Assembly: GCA_021732665.1 (NCBI GenBank) | Contig: JAKFUL010000008.1 | Span: 1 to 64,000, forward strand | Source: Acetobacteraceae bacterium | GTDB taxonomy: Bacteria; Pseudomonadota; Alphaproteobacteria; Acetobacterales; Acetobacteraceae | Length of the DNA stretch: 64,000 nucleotides | Direction: 5' to 3' | Shown: one piece after another, positions 36,458 through 44,365 of the stretch | Numbering within the stretch: position 1 is the first letter of the stretch | Layout of the letters: each line of letters starts with the position of its first letter | The notes under the pieces: model-generated | What the model was told of the DNA's origin: nothing | Database searches by the model: none | The model's input: the letters and a program-made list of their open reading frames with translations, nothing else | Program-made: the position numbers and the translations under genes

Positions 36458-37246
36458 TCATCGAAGCCCGGCTGCGCCGACGGCATTCGGCGCGATCCGG
36501 TGGGCCGAGGGCGGCCGCTGGCCGAAGGGCAGGCGCAACAGGATGCCGGCATAGGCCAGGTTGGTCGTCAGGTAGCGCTGCCACAGCCGGCGTGGTTCCT
36601 GCGCCACCCGGAACGCCCATTCCAGGCCGCTGCGCTGCACCCAGTCCGGCGCGCGCGCCACATGCCCCGCCAGCACGTCGATGCCGCCGCCCACACCCAT
36701 GATGAAGGGCACGGCCAGGGCCTGGCGATGCGCCGCCAGGAAACGTTCCTTGCGCGGCGTGGGCATGCCGATGAACAGGCAGTCGGCGCCGGAGGCGTTG
36801 ATCTCGGCCACCAGCCCGGCCTCCTGCTCGGGGCGGAAATAGCCGTCGCGCCGGCCGGCCAGCACCAGGGTGGGATGCCGCGCCGCCAGCCGCCCCACCG
36901 CCTGGTCCAGCACCGCCGCGGTGGCGCCGAGGAGATAGGGGCGCCAGCCGCGCCCGGCCGCGGCTGCGAGGATGCGCTCCATGAGGTCCACCCCGGCCAC
37001 GCGCTCGGGCACCGCGATGCCGAGAAGCCGCGCGCCCAGGATGATGCCCGCGCCATCCACTCCCACGATGTCGGAGGTGACGACGTCGCGCCACAATTCC
37101 TCGTCGCGCTGGAGGTGGACGAATTTCGCGACGTTGATCGCGACATGCCGCAGCCTGCCGCGGGTCTCGATCGCCGCCGCGACCCGCGCCAAGGTCTGTT
37201 CCATGGTCAGAAGGTCAAGCGGAACACCCAGGAAATCCGACCGCAT
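36458..37246 (-). CDS. WecG/TagA/CpsF-family glycosyltransferase, GT26 (262 aa)
   Basis: A GT26 enzyme. Visible motifs are the N-terminal FLGVPLDLLTMEQTL, HVAINVAKFVHL, VGVDGAGIILGARLLG, and the signature CLFIGMPTPRKERFLAAHR followed by MGVGGGIDVLAG. The family includes WecG (ManNAcA transferase for enterobacterial common antigen), TagA (ManNAc transferase) and GumM. With wecB and a WecC-like gene nearby, a ManNAc(A) transferase is a fair inference. ATG 37246 is divergent from the wza-like gene. It is first of a minus-strand pair with the initiating transferase. Confidence 0.9.
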   Translation of the reverse strand: MRSDFLGVPLDLLTMEQTLARVAAAIETRGRLRHVAINVAKFVHLQRDEELWRDVVTSDIVGVDGAGIILGARLLGIAVPERVAGVDLMERILAAAAGRGWRPYLLGATAAVLDQAVGRLAARHPTLVLAGRRDGYFRPEQEAGLVAEINASGADCLFIGMPTPRKERFLAAHRQALAVPFIMGVGGGIDVLAGHVARAPDWVQRSGLEWAFRVAQEPRRLWQRYLTTNLAYAGILLRLPFGQRPPSAHRIAPNAVGAAGLR

Positions 37247-37657
37247 GCAAAACCCCTGAAGAGGCCCGACGGGGCCTCAACCGCGCCGGCCGCCATGTCG
37301 GCGAAATGCCGTGGGTACCGTGCAGCCCTTGTCTAGCGCGCGCGGCGCACAAGTGCGAGAGCCCCGCCGCACAGCATAGATCATGAGTCGAATTTTTCCT
37401 GAGCAATTATTATATCTCAGTTTTGTTCGCGTGGAAGCAAACCTGCGGCATCAGTCATATGTCTCTGAGTACACAAAAAGTGATTTTGGCGCATTCGGCA
37501 CCCCCGGCTGCTGAAAACTGTTTAATTGCAATATCTCTCGCCGCCGCCACCGCGGAAGCGGACTCCTCCGAACGCGCCGATCCCGCTATATCCCGGGTAT
37601 TCGCGGAGGCGTGATCTCGTCATGCGCGCCGCCACCGCCGACAGGAGCCGCTCCGAC
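37247..37657. promoter_or_regulatory. AT-rich divergent promoter region of the export and transferase genes
   Basis: 411 bases without a supported gene separate the GT26 gene and the polysaccharide export gene. The section 37380-37560 is strikingly A/T-rich for this genome, with AATTATTATAT at 37406-37416 and TTTAATTGCAATATC near 37520-37535, both suitable as -10 regions. It probably controls both halves of the locus, and I would look here first for a regulator site. Confidence 0.5.
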
Positions 37658-38251
37658 ATGATGCGTCGATCCATTCTGTTCTCGCCTGTCCTGGCCGCCC
37701 TCGCCGCGTGCTCGGACGGCATGCCCGCCCCGCCGGCGCCGGGCACGCCCCAGGCCGCCGCCTGGGAGGCGGCGCTTCGCCCGCGCGAGGGCGACTACCT
37801 GCTCGGCCCCGGCGACAAGCTACGCGTCGTCGTCTTCAACGAGGAACAGCTCACCGGCGAGCACACGGTCGATCCGAACGGAACGGTCAACGTGCCGCTC
37901 GCCGGCTCCGTCCGCGCCCAGGGCCAGACCGCCACAGCGGTGGCGCGCGAGATCGGCCGCCGGCTGCGCGAGAGCAATTACCTGCGCGACCCCAATGTCA
38001 CGGTCCAGGTCGTCGAGACCCGGCCATTCTATGTGCTGGGCGAGGTGCAGCGGCCCGGCGAATTCCGCTACCGCCCCGGCCTCTCGGCCCAGGCCGCCGT
38101 GGCCATGGCCGGCGGCTTCACCTTCCGCGCCAACCAGCGCCGGGTGCTGGTGGCGCGCGAGGGCTTCCCCGGGGAAATCCCGGTGGAAACCTCCGCCGTC
38201 TTCGTCCTGCAACCCGGCGATGTGCTGCGGGTGGTCGAACGCTTCCTCTGA
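37658..38251 (+). CDS. Wza/GumB-like polysaccharide export lipoprotein (197 aa)
   Basis: A lipobox (ALAACSDG) predicts an outer-membrane lipoprotein facing the periplasm. The Poly_export domain begins YLLGPGDKLRVVVFNEEQL and is followed by HTVDPNGTVNVPLAGSV. An SLBB-type repeat follows (FYVLGEVQRPGEFRYRPG). It is short, like GumB, and lacks the extra C-terminal transmembrane helix domain of E. coli Wza, so it may need the separate barrel at 33512 to cross the outer membrane. AGGAG precedes the ATG pair at 37658/37661. It converges on the ligase-like gene, ten bases away. Confidence 0.9.
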   Translation: MMRRSILFSPVLAALAACSDGMPAPPAPGTPQAAAWEAALRPREGDYLLGPGDKLRVVVFNEEQLTGEHTVDPNGTVNVPLAGSVRAQGQTATAVAREIGRRLRESNYLRDPNVTVQVVETRPFYVLGEVQRPGEFRYRPGLSAQAAVAMAGGFTFRANQRRVLVAREGFPGEIPVETSAVFVLQPGDVLRVVERFL

Positions 38252-38260
38252 CGGCGTGGA

Positions 38261-39709
38261 TCAGCCCGCCCCGCCAGGGCGCAGGCGCTCGCTTCCTGCG
38301 GCGGGCGAGCCTGCATCCGATTGCCCGGCCGGCCCCTCCCCCGCCGCCGCGGCCAGGCCGAGCAGCGTCCAGAACGGAATCGAAACCCCGGGCACCAGCA
38401 GCGCGAATTCCTGCAGGCCCTGGGCCAGCACGACGAAGGCGGCGGCGATGGCGACGCGGCACGCCCCGCCCGCGCTGCCCAGCCGCCACCAGCCGCGCGC
38501 GGCGGCCCTGATCGCCAGCAGCACGGCGCCGAACAGCGCCAGGGCCATTGGAAGGCCCAGGCCCGCCATCGCCTCGACATAGATGTTGTGCGCGTTGTCC
38601 CACACCGCCCAGGTCCGGATGCCATCCCGGTAGGCCGGGAACATCGCCTCGAAGGTGCCGGCGCCATGCCCGGTCAGGGGTCGGTCCAGCGCCGCGCGCC
38701 AGGTAAGGGCCGCCACGGCCAGCCGCGTCTCGCCATCCTCGATCAGGCGCCCCAGCCGGTCCCAGGTGCCCGCCCGCAGCAGCAGCGCCGCACCCAGGCC
38801 CGCCGCCGCCAGCAGGCCCATGCCGCCCAGGATCAGGGGCAGCACCCCACGGCGCCGCTCTCCCGTCGGCCGGAGTTCACGCCATCGCCTGGCCAGCCGC
38901 AGCCCGACCAGCAGCGCCGCACCCAGCGCGGCCAGCACGATCCCCGAACGCGAGCGCGTCAGCGCCAGCGCGGCGACCAGCAGCACGAGGCCCAACGCGA
39001 GCGCCCCCGCCCGCGAGACCGCAAGCGACGCCTCCCCGGGCTCGCGCTGCCGCAACGCGCGCAGCAGCAGGTCGAGCGTGGCGAGCAGGCCGATCGTCAG
39101 GAAGGTGGCGAAGGCGTTGCGCCCGAAAAAACTGCCGGTCAGCGCGTCGTGATGGCCGAACTTGGCGATGCCCAGCACCGCGGTGTTGCCCAGCGCCCAT
39201 TCCGCCAGCCCATACCCCGCGACCGCCGCGGCGATGCCGGCCACCGAGCCGAGCACGAGGCGGCGGCCATCGCTGTCGCGGAACAGCGCCCAGCCCAGCC
39301 AGAAGGCCGCCGCATCGGTCAGCATGCGCAGCAACGCCAGTCGGGTCTGTTCGGGCGCGATCGAGATGCGGCCGGGCAGCGGCTGGCCGAGTGCCGCCGA
39401 TGCCACCTCCCAGGCCGGCGCCGCCAGCGGTGGCGGCAGCCCGGGCAGCATCTGCACGACGCACCACAGCGCCACGACCGCGAACAGCGCGGCCGCGGCC
39501 GGCGAGGGGCCGACGGCACCGCCATTCTCCGGCCGCCGCGCCAGCAGGACCAGCGCGCCCAGCAGCGCCGCCTGGACATGCCAGAGCATCGGCCGGTCGC
39601 CGCCATACAGCAGCGGCAGCAGCAGCAGCCCGAACAGCGCCGCCGCCCGCAATGCCGACCCGGCCAGGCGCGACACCAGCGCGACCAGCGGCGAACCCCG
39701 CCCGGCCAT
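38261..39709 (-). CDS. O-antigen ligase/polymerase family membrane protein (482 aa)
   Basis: A twelve-span-like protein of the Wzy_C (O-antigen ligase) family. The conserved core is FFGRNAFATFLTIGLL, LTRSRSGIVLAALGA with the characteristic SRSG, then a periplasmic loop with RPLTGHGAGTFEAMFP and the His-containing AHNIYVEAMAGLG. It would polymerise or ligate repeat units. It is the clearest of three such proteins in the locus. ATG 39709 is preferred; upstream in-frame sequence looks non-coding. The 199 bases up to the phosphatase gene show nothing else. Confidence 0.88.
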   Translation of the reverse strand: MAGRGSPLVALVSRLAGSALRAAALFGLLLLPLLYGGDRPMLWHVQAALLGALVLLARRPENGGAVGPSPAAAALFAVVALWCVVQMLPGLPPPLAAPAWEVASAALGQPLPGRISIAPEQTRLALLRMLTDAAAFWLGWALFRDSDGRRLVLGSVAGIAAAVAGYGLAEWALGNTAVLGIAKFGHHDALTGSFFGRNAFATFLTIGLLATLDLLLRALRQREPGEASLAVSRAGALALGLVLLVAALALTRSRSGIVLAALGAALLVGLRLARRWRELRPTGERRRGVLPLILGGMGLLAAAGLGAALLLRAGTWDRLGRLIEDGETRLAVAALTWRAALDRPLTGHGAGTFEAMFPAYRDGIRTWAVWDNAHNIYVEAMAGLGLPMALALFGAVLLAIRAAARGWWRLGSAGGACRVAIAAAFVVLAQGLQEFALLVPGVSIPFWTLLGLAAAAGEGPAGQSDAGSPAAGSERLRPGGAG

Positions 39710-39908
39710 CACCGCCGGTCCGCCGCGCGCGCCGGCCGGGCGCGGTGGACACTGTTCGAGCGGCGGGCCGTGGCCCGATGCGATGCGAGGTGCTGGCGCG
39801 CGTTCCCACACGGGTGGCCTGGCCGGTCGGGCACCCCGCCGGAACGCCGGCCCCGGGCGCGCGCTTCCGGCGCCTGGCCGCGCCCGCCGCCTGCGACCCG
39901 CCGGCGCC

Positions 39909-40673
39909 TCATGTCGAGAGAAAGCGCCGCGAGGCGCCTTCCAGCACCAGCGCCGTCAGCCGGCCGGTGAGGTAGGCGGCGGTATCGAGGTTGATGCGGT
40001 TGGGCCTTTCGTCCGGCTGTCCGACGGGGGTGTGGCCATGCACGACCACCGCGCCGAAATCGCCCTCGTATTCCAGGAACTCCTCGCGGATCCACAGCAG
40101 GTCGTGCAGGGCCTGGGCCTCCAGCGGCACGCCCGGGCGAAGGCCGGCATGGACGAAGGCATAATCGCCGATCAGCAGCAGCGCCTCCAGGCCCTCCAGG
40201 AAGTCGCGATGCCCGGCCGGCAGGGCGCGGGCCAGCGCCTCGCTCGCCTGCTCGAAGCCCCGGCCCAGCCGCGCGGCCGCGATGTCCACCCCATAGGAAT
40301 GCAGGGTCTCGATGCCGCCGCTCTGCCGCCAGTCATCGATCGAGCGCGGGCTTTCCATGGCCTGCAGCAGCATCGCCTCATGGTTGCCGCGCAGGCAGCG
40401 GCGGGGGATGCCGGGCAGGCCTGGGCGGACCAGGGCCTCGATCACGCCGCGGCTGTCCGGGCCGCGATCGACATAGTCGCCGAGATGGATGATGACCGGG
40501 CGCGCCGCCGGATGCGCCGCCAGGTCGGCCGCGATCAGCGCCTCCATCCGCCGCAGGCAATCGAGCCGACCATGGATGTCGCCGATGGCATAGAGGCGCA
40601 TCCCGTCGGGGACGCGCGCGGCCTGGCGCCCGGCATCGCGCCGAATGAGCCGCCGGAACCAGCCCAGGGCCAT
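39909..40673 (-). CDS. calcineurin-like metallophosphoesterase (254 aa)
   Basis: The PPP-type phosphatase motifs are intact: YAIGDIHGRLD, HLGDYVDRGPDS, LRGNHEAML, and the later VHAGL and VVHGHTPVG with metal-binding His residues. It is probably a soluble serine/threonine or general phosphatase using two metal ions. Proteins of this type occur in exopolysaccharide loci and might reset phosphorylation of export proteins, which is inference. The start (ATG 40673) is one base beyond the stop of the secreted helical protein (TAGcATG), so it is strongly coupled to that gene. Confidence 0.9.
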   Translation of the reverse strand: MALGWFRRLIRRDAGRQAARVPDGMRLYAIGDIHGRLDCLRRMEALIAADLAAHPAARPVIIHLGDYVDRGPDSRGVIEALVRPGLPGIPRRCLRGNHEAMLLQAMESPRSIDDWRQSGGIETLHSYGVDIAAARLGRGFEQASEALARALPAGHRDFLEGLEALLLIGDYAFVHAGLRPGVPLEAQALHDLLWIREEFLEYEGDFGAVVVHGHTPVGQPDERPNRINLDTAAYLTGRLTALVLEGASRRFLST

Positions 40674-40674
40674 G

Positions 40675-41343
40675 CTAGCCGCCCCCGGCGCGTGGCTGGC
40701 CGGCCGCCGCGTCACGCGCCTCGGCCGCCGCCAGCAGCTGGTCGAAGACCTGGCCGGAATACCCGGCGACGCGATACGCCTCGCCCCGCGCGACCGCGAC
40801 CATCAGCGGGCCCGCCTGCCGCGCGGCATCCACCAGGCGGGTGAGGTTGTCGCGTCCACGCCAGGGTTGGGCCATCTCCCGCACATCATCGAGCACATGG
40901 CGTCGAAGCCCTCCCTCCATGTCCTGCCAGAGCAGCAGCCCGAGCGGGACGCGGCCCGCCATCACCGTCTGCTCGCGCGGGGCGTAGCGGTAGGAGAGCG
41001 CCAGCGCCTCAAGCACCGGCGCCGGCGGGCTGCCGGGAAGCTTCGTCCGAAGCCAGGCCTCGACCAGCCAGGCGAAGCCATCACTCGGCGCCGCGGCAAG
41101 TCGCTCGACATTGCCGGCATGCAGGCGGGCCAGCAGGACCGGCCGGGCCTCCGCCGCCGCGCTTTCCAGCAGCGCGAAGCCGCGCGCCACGGGCTGGCGC
41201 CGGGCCTCATGGGCGGGCAGGCCCAGGCGCCCGAGCCAGCCAGGGGTGCCGATGCCCGGCGGCAGGCTGGCGGGCAGCCCGGCCAGGCCCAGGGTCAGGA
41301 GCGCGCCGCCGAGGGCGAGAGCGGGAAAGCCATGCAGTGGCAT
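40675..41343 (-). CDS. exported helical protein, paralogue of the 128-aa protein at 43958 (222 aa)
   Basis: An N-terminal hydrophobic signal (LALGGALLTLGLAGLPASLP) suggests export or anchoring. The mature part is helical, rich in Leu, Ala and Arg, with no catalytic motif I recognise. The segment LSYRYAPREQTVMAGRVPLG and the following LLLWQDMEGGLRRHV align well with LSYLAGRWELPLVERRLSLA and LALWPGLPDDLRREV of the protein at 43958, so the two are paralogues. They sit on either side of the autokinase gene. The gene is coupled to the phosphatase downstream and divergent from the autokinase. Confidence 0.75.
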   Translation of the reverse strand: MPLHGFPALALGGALLTLGLAGLPASLPPGIGTPGWLGRLGLPAHEARRQPVARGFALLESAAAEARPVLLARLHAGNVERLAAAPSDGFAWLVEAWLRTKLPGSPPAPVLEALALSYRYAPREQTVMAGRVPLGLLLWQDMEGGLRRHVLDDVREMAQPWRGRDNLTRLVDAARQAGPLMVAVARGEAYRVAGYSGQVFDQLLAAAEARDAAAGQPRAGGG

Positions 41344-41696
41344 GGCCCGAGGATGGCTGGCAGCGGCGTGATGTCAACGCGTCGTCCCTTCATCTGTTGC
41401 GCCGCAAGCGTGTTGCCAGTATGCAGGTCAAGCCCTGGTGATCACCGATCAACCTGCCTGTCGCTTCGCGCCCCGGGTTTTTGCACGGCCGGTGGAACCG
41501 GCTGGCGGCTTGGCTTCGCGGGCGAGAATCCTTCCCGGGGGACTTGCTCCTGGGGTCCGAATTCACGGCGGAGCCGGTTTTGGATCCGGGGCGGGCCGTG
41601 CGCGACACGCCCATGGCGGGGGCGACATGGCTCCGAACGGGGCCACCGGGCCTGGCCCCGGGGACCGGTTGATCTGCGAGCCGCGGCGAGGTTTCG
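41344..41696. promoter_or_regulatory. divergent promoter region upstream of the tyrosine autokinase
   Basis: 353 bases with no supported gene. It contains a perfect ten-base palindrome, GGTGATCACC, at 41437-41446, a possible operator half-way between the divergent starts. I see no certain sigma-70 promoter. Confidence 0.4.
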
Positions 41697-43946
41697 ATGA
41701 ATATAAATGTGCCACTGAGCAATATCCCCGCCACAACGCCAGGCGCGTCCTTCACGCCGCAGGGCCTGAATGTCGGCCGCATCATCGCGATGCTGCGCCG
41801 CCGTCTGGCATTGGTCCTGGTCATGCCCGTGCTGTTCATTGCCCTGGGCTTCGGCGTGTTCAGCGCGATCCCGCCGCAATATCGCGCCAGCGCCTTCCTG
41901 CTCATCGAGCCCAAGCGGGTGAACGCGGTCGGCCCCGAGGCCGAATTCGCCTCCATCTCGGTCGACCAGATGAAGATCGCGAGCGTGGTGTCGGTGCTGG
42001 AATCGAGCGTGCTGCTGACGCGGGTGGTGCGCGCCCAGGGCCTGGCCGATGATCCGGAATTCGGCACCCAGCCGCGCGGCTGGTGGGCGCTCGCCCAGAG
42101 CGTGCTGCCCGGCATCTTCGGCCCCGCCGCCGCGGTGCAGGACGCCGCCGAGACGCGCGAGGCCCGGGCCGTCGTGCGGCTTGAGCAGGCGACGCGGGTG
42201 CTGCGTGTCGGCTTCAACTATGTCATCCGCATCGACGTGACGGCATCGAGCGGCGCCAAGGCCGCGCGCCTGGCCAATGCGATCGGCGAGGCCTACCTGA
42301 CCGACCAGCTCGAAACCAAGCTCGATGCCGTGCGCCGCGCCTCCAACTGGTATGCCGACCGTCTGGTGGAGCTGCGCAGCAGCATGATCGCCGCCGAGAC
42401 CGCGGTGGAACGCATCCGCAGCGACTTCAACCTGACCGAGAGCGACCGCGGCGCCGGCTCCACCCTGCAACGCCAGGCGCTGACCGAGCTGAGCGCGCAG
42501 CTGACGCAGATCCAGGGCGAGCTGGGGCAGCGCCAGTCGCGCCTCGAAGTCGCCCAGCGGGTGCAACGGACCGGCAATCTGGAGGCGTTGCCCGAGGTCG
42601 GTGCCTCGGCCGCCATCGCCGCGATCCGTGGCCAGCAATCGGATGTGCAACGGCGCCTGGCCGATGCCAGCCAGCGCTTCGGCCCGCGCCACCCCGACGT
42701 GTTGCGCCTGGAGGAGGAACGCCGCGCGGTGGATCGCCAGCTCGGCGCCGAGGTGGGACGGATCGTCACGCAGATCCGCAACGAATTCGACGCGATGCAG
42801 CAGCAGCGCAGGCAGCTCGAACAGCAGCTCACCCGGCTGACCCAGGAAGGCGCCACCGTGAACACCGGCGGCCTGGTGCAGCTGCGCGAGGCGCAGCGCG
42901 TGGCCGAGGCCGCGCGGCTGCTCTATGACAGCTTTCTCAACCGCGCGCGGGAAGCCGAGCAGCAGCACGGGCCGCAGGAGGCCGAGGCCCGCATCATCAC
43001 GCCCGCCACCAACCCCGGCGCGCCAAGCTTTCCCCGCCTGACCTGGTTCATCGGCCTGCCGCTGCTGGCCGGGCTGGCCGGCGGGGTCATCGTCGCGCTG
43101 GTGCTGGGCTCCATGGAGAACTGGATCGTCACCACCTCCGACGCCGAGCGGGAGCTGGGACTTCCCGCCCTGGCGACGGTGCCGATGCTGCTCGACAACG
43201 AGTTGCGGCAGAGCGGCAGGCGCATGGACATCATCGAATATCTGGCGACACGGCCGCTTTCGCGCTTCGCCGAGGGGCTGCGGGCGGCGCGCGTGGGCAT
43301 CCAGCTCTCGAATGTGGACGACGTGCCGACGGTGGTCCACATCACCTCGGCCATGCCCGGGGAGGGTAAATCGACGCTGGCGGCCGCCTTCGCCATCTCC
43401 GCCGCCGCCGCCGGCCTGCGCGTGGTGATCGTCGATTGCGACCTGCGCCACCCCTCCGTCTCCAAGCTTTTCGGCCTCTCCGCCGCACGCGGCGTGGTGG
43501 ACATCGTCTCCGGCCAGGCGAGCCTGGATGACTGCCTGGTCCGCTACAAGGACTTCGCGCTGGAGATCATTCCGACCGGCGCGCAGCTTGCCCATTCGGG
43601 CGAGCTGATCGGCTCGAAGCGTTTCTCCGACTTCGTCGCGGCGCTGCGCGAGCGTTACGACCTTGTCGTGCTCGACAGCCCGCCGCTGCTGGCGGTCTCC
43701 GACGCGCGGCTGATCGGCACGCTGGCGATGACCAGCGTCGTCGTCGTCGAATGGCGCTCGACGCCGACGGAGGCGGTGCAGCAGGCCATCGGCCTGCTCA
43801 CCAAGGCGCAGGTGAACATCGCCGGCGTGATCATCAACAAGGTCGATCTGCGCCGCATGCGCGCCTATGGGTATGGCTATGGCTACGGCTATGGTTACGG
43901 CTACGGCAAGTATTATCGCGCCCAGAGCAAGTATTACTCGAATTGA
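41697..43946 (+). CDS. Wzc/ExoP-type polysaccharide co-polymerase and tyrosine autokinase (749 aa)
   Basis: An inner-membrane BY-kinase that controls polymer length and export with the Wza-like protein. The Wzz domain sits between a first span (LALVLVMPVLFIALGFGVF) and a second (FIGLPLLAGLAGGVIVALVLG), with a long coiled-coil region in between. The cytosolic kinase has Walker A MPGEGKSTL (about residues 553-561), Walker A' VVIVDCDLRHP and Walker B DLVVLDSPP. The C-terminus is a Tyr cluster with seven Tyr-Gly repeats followed by KYYRAQSKYY, the autophosphorylation site. GAGG precedes ATG 41697. It is a single-polypeptide kinase. Confidence 0.95.
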   Translation: MNINVPLSNIPATTPGASFTPQGLNVGRIIAMLRRRLALVLVMPVLFIALGFGVFSAIPPQYRASAFLLIEPKRVNAVGPEAEFASISVDQMKIASVVSVLESSVLLTRVVRAQGLADDPEFGTQPRGWWALAQSVLPGIFGPAAAVQDAAETREARAVVRLEQATRVLRVGFNYVIRIDVTASSGAKAARLANAIGEAYLTDQLETKLDAVRRASNWYADRLVELRSSMIAAETAVERIRSDFNLTESDRGAGSTLQRQALTELSAQLTQIQGELGQRQSRLEVAQRVQRTGNLEALPEVGASAAIAAIRGQQSDVQRRLADASQRFGPRHPDVLRLEEERRAVDRQLGAEVGRIVTQIRNEFDAMQQQRRQLEQQLTRLTQEGATVNTGGLVQLREAQRVAEAARLLYDSFLNRAREAEQQHGPQEAEARIITPATNPGAPSFPRLTWFIGLPLLAGLAGGVIVALVLGSMENWIVTTSDAERELGLPALATVPMLLDNELRQSGRRMDIIEYLATRPLSRFAEGLRAARVGIQLSNVDDVPTVVHITSAMPGEGKSTLAAAFAISAAAAGLRVVIVDCDLRHPSVSKLFGLSAARGVVDIVSGQASLDDCLVRYKDFALEIIPTGAQLAHSGELIGSKRFSDFVAALRERYDLVVLDSPPLLAVSDARLIGTLAMTSVVVVEWRSTPTEAVQQAIGLLTKAQVNIAGVIINKVDLRRMRAYGYGYGYGYGYGYGKYYRAQSKYYSN
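43866..43907 (+). repeat. Tyr-Gly codon repeat in the autokinase tail
   Basis: Seven consecutive TAT/TAC-GGN pairs encode (Tyr-Gly)7 at the end of the kinase gene. The codons vary in the third position, so the repeat is selected at protein level, though the six-base period also favours slippage and in-frame length change. Confidence 0.85.
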
Positions 43947-43957
43947 GTGGGCCGGCG

Positions 43958-44344
43958 ATGCTGGCCCCGGCCCTGGCCAGCCTGCTGCTGGCCGCGGCAC
44001 TGCTGCCACTGTGGCGGCCATTGCCGCCCCGCGTCGCGGATGCCCGCGCCTGGCTCGATGCCGCCGAGGCGGCCGAGGCCGCCGGGGCACCAGCGCAAGC
44101 CATGGCGCCGCTGCGGCTGTCCTATCTCGCGGGGAGGTGGGAGCTGCCGCTGGTCGAACGCCGCCTCAGCCTGGCACTCGCGCTCTGGCCCGGGCTGCCC
44201 GATGATCTGCGGCGCGAGGTCGCCCTCGAACTGGCCGGCCTGGCCGATGCGCCGCAGGGCCGCGCGATCCTGGCCCGGCTGCGCGCCGACCTGCCCCCGG
44301 CCGCGCGCGCGATGCTGGAGGCGCTCCAGCCGCCCCGCGGCTGA
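43958..44344 (+). CDS. exported helical protein, paralogue of the 222-aa protein at 40675 (128 aa)
   Basis: A short protein with an N-terminal hydrophobic segment (LAPALASLLLAAALLPLW) and two or three amphipathic helices. Its SYLAGRWELPLVERRLSLAL region aligns with the protein encoded at 40675-41343. It follows the autokinase by eleven bases (ATG 43958), or overlaps it if TTG 43943 is the start, so it is in the kinase operon. A role in Wzc function or polymer export is inferred only from position; no known family is recognised. Confidence 0.7.
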   Translation: MLAPALASLLLAAALLPLWRPLPPRVADARAWLDAAEAAEAAGAPAQAMAPLRLSYLAGRWELPLVERRLSLALALWPGLPDDLRREVALELAGLADAPQGRAILARLRADLPPAARAMLEALQPPRG

Positions 44345-44365
44345 CCGCTCAGGCCCGGATGGCGT

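Noticed and set aside
39710-39908. Extra coding sequence between the ligase-like and phosphatase genes
   Set aside because: Open frames exist on both strands but are continuations of flanking shadows without start signals.
41481-41672. A 63-codon frame upstream of the kinase gene
   Set aside because: No ribosome-binding site and an Arg/Gly/Pro-rich product; it lies in the divergent promoter region.
43866-43907. Minisatellite or CRISPR-like array
   Set aside because: The six-base periodicity encodes Tyr-Gly in frame at the end of the kinase gene and has no spacers.
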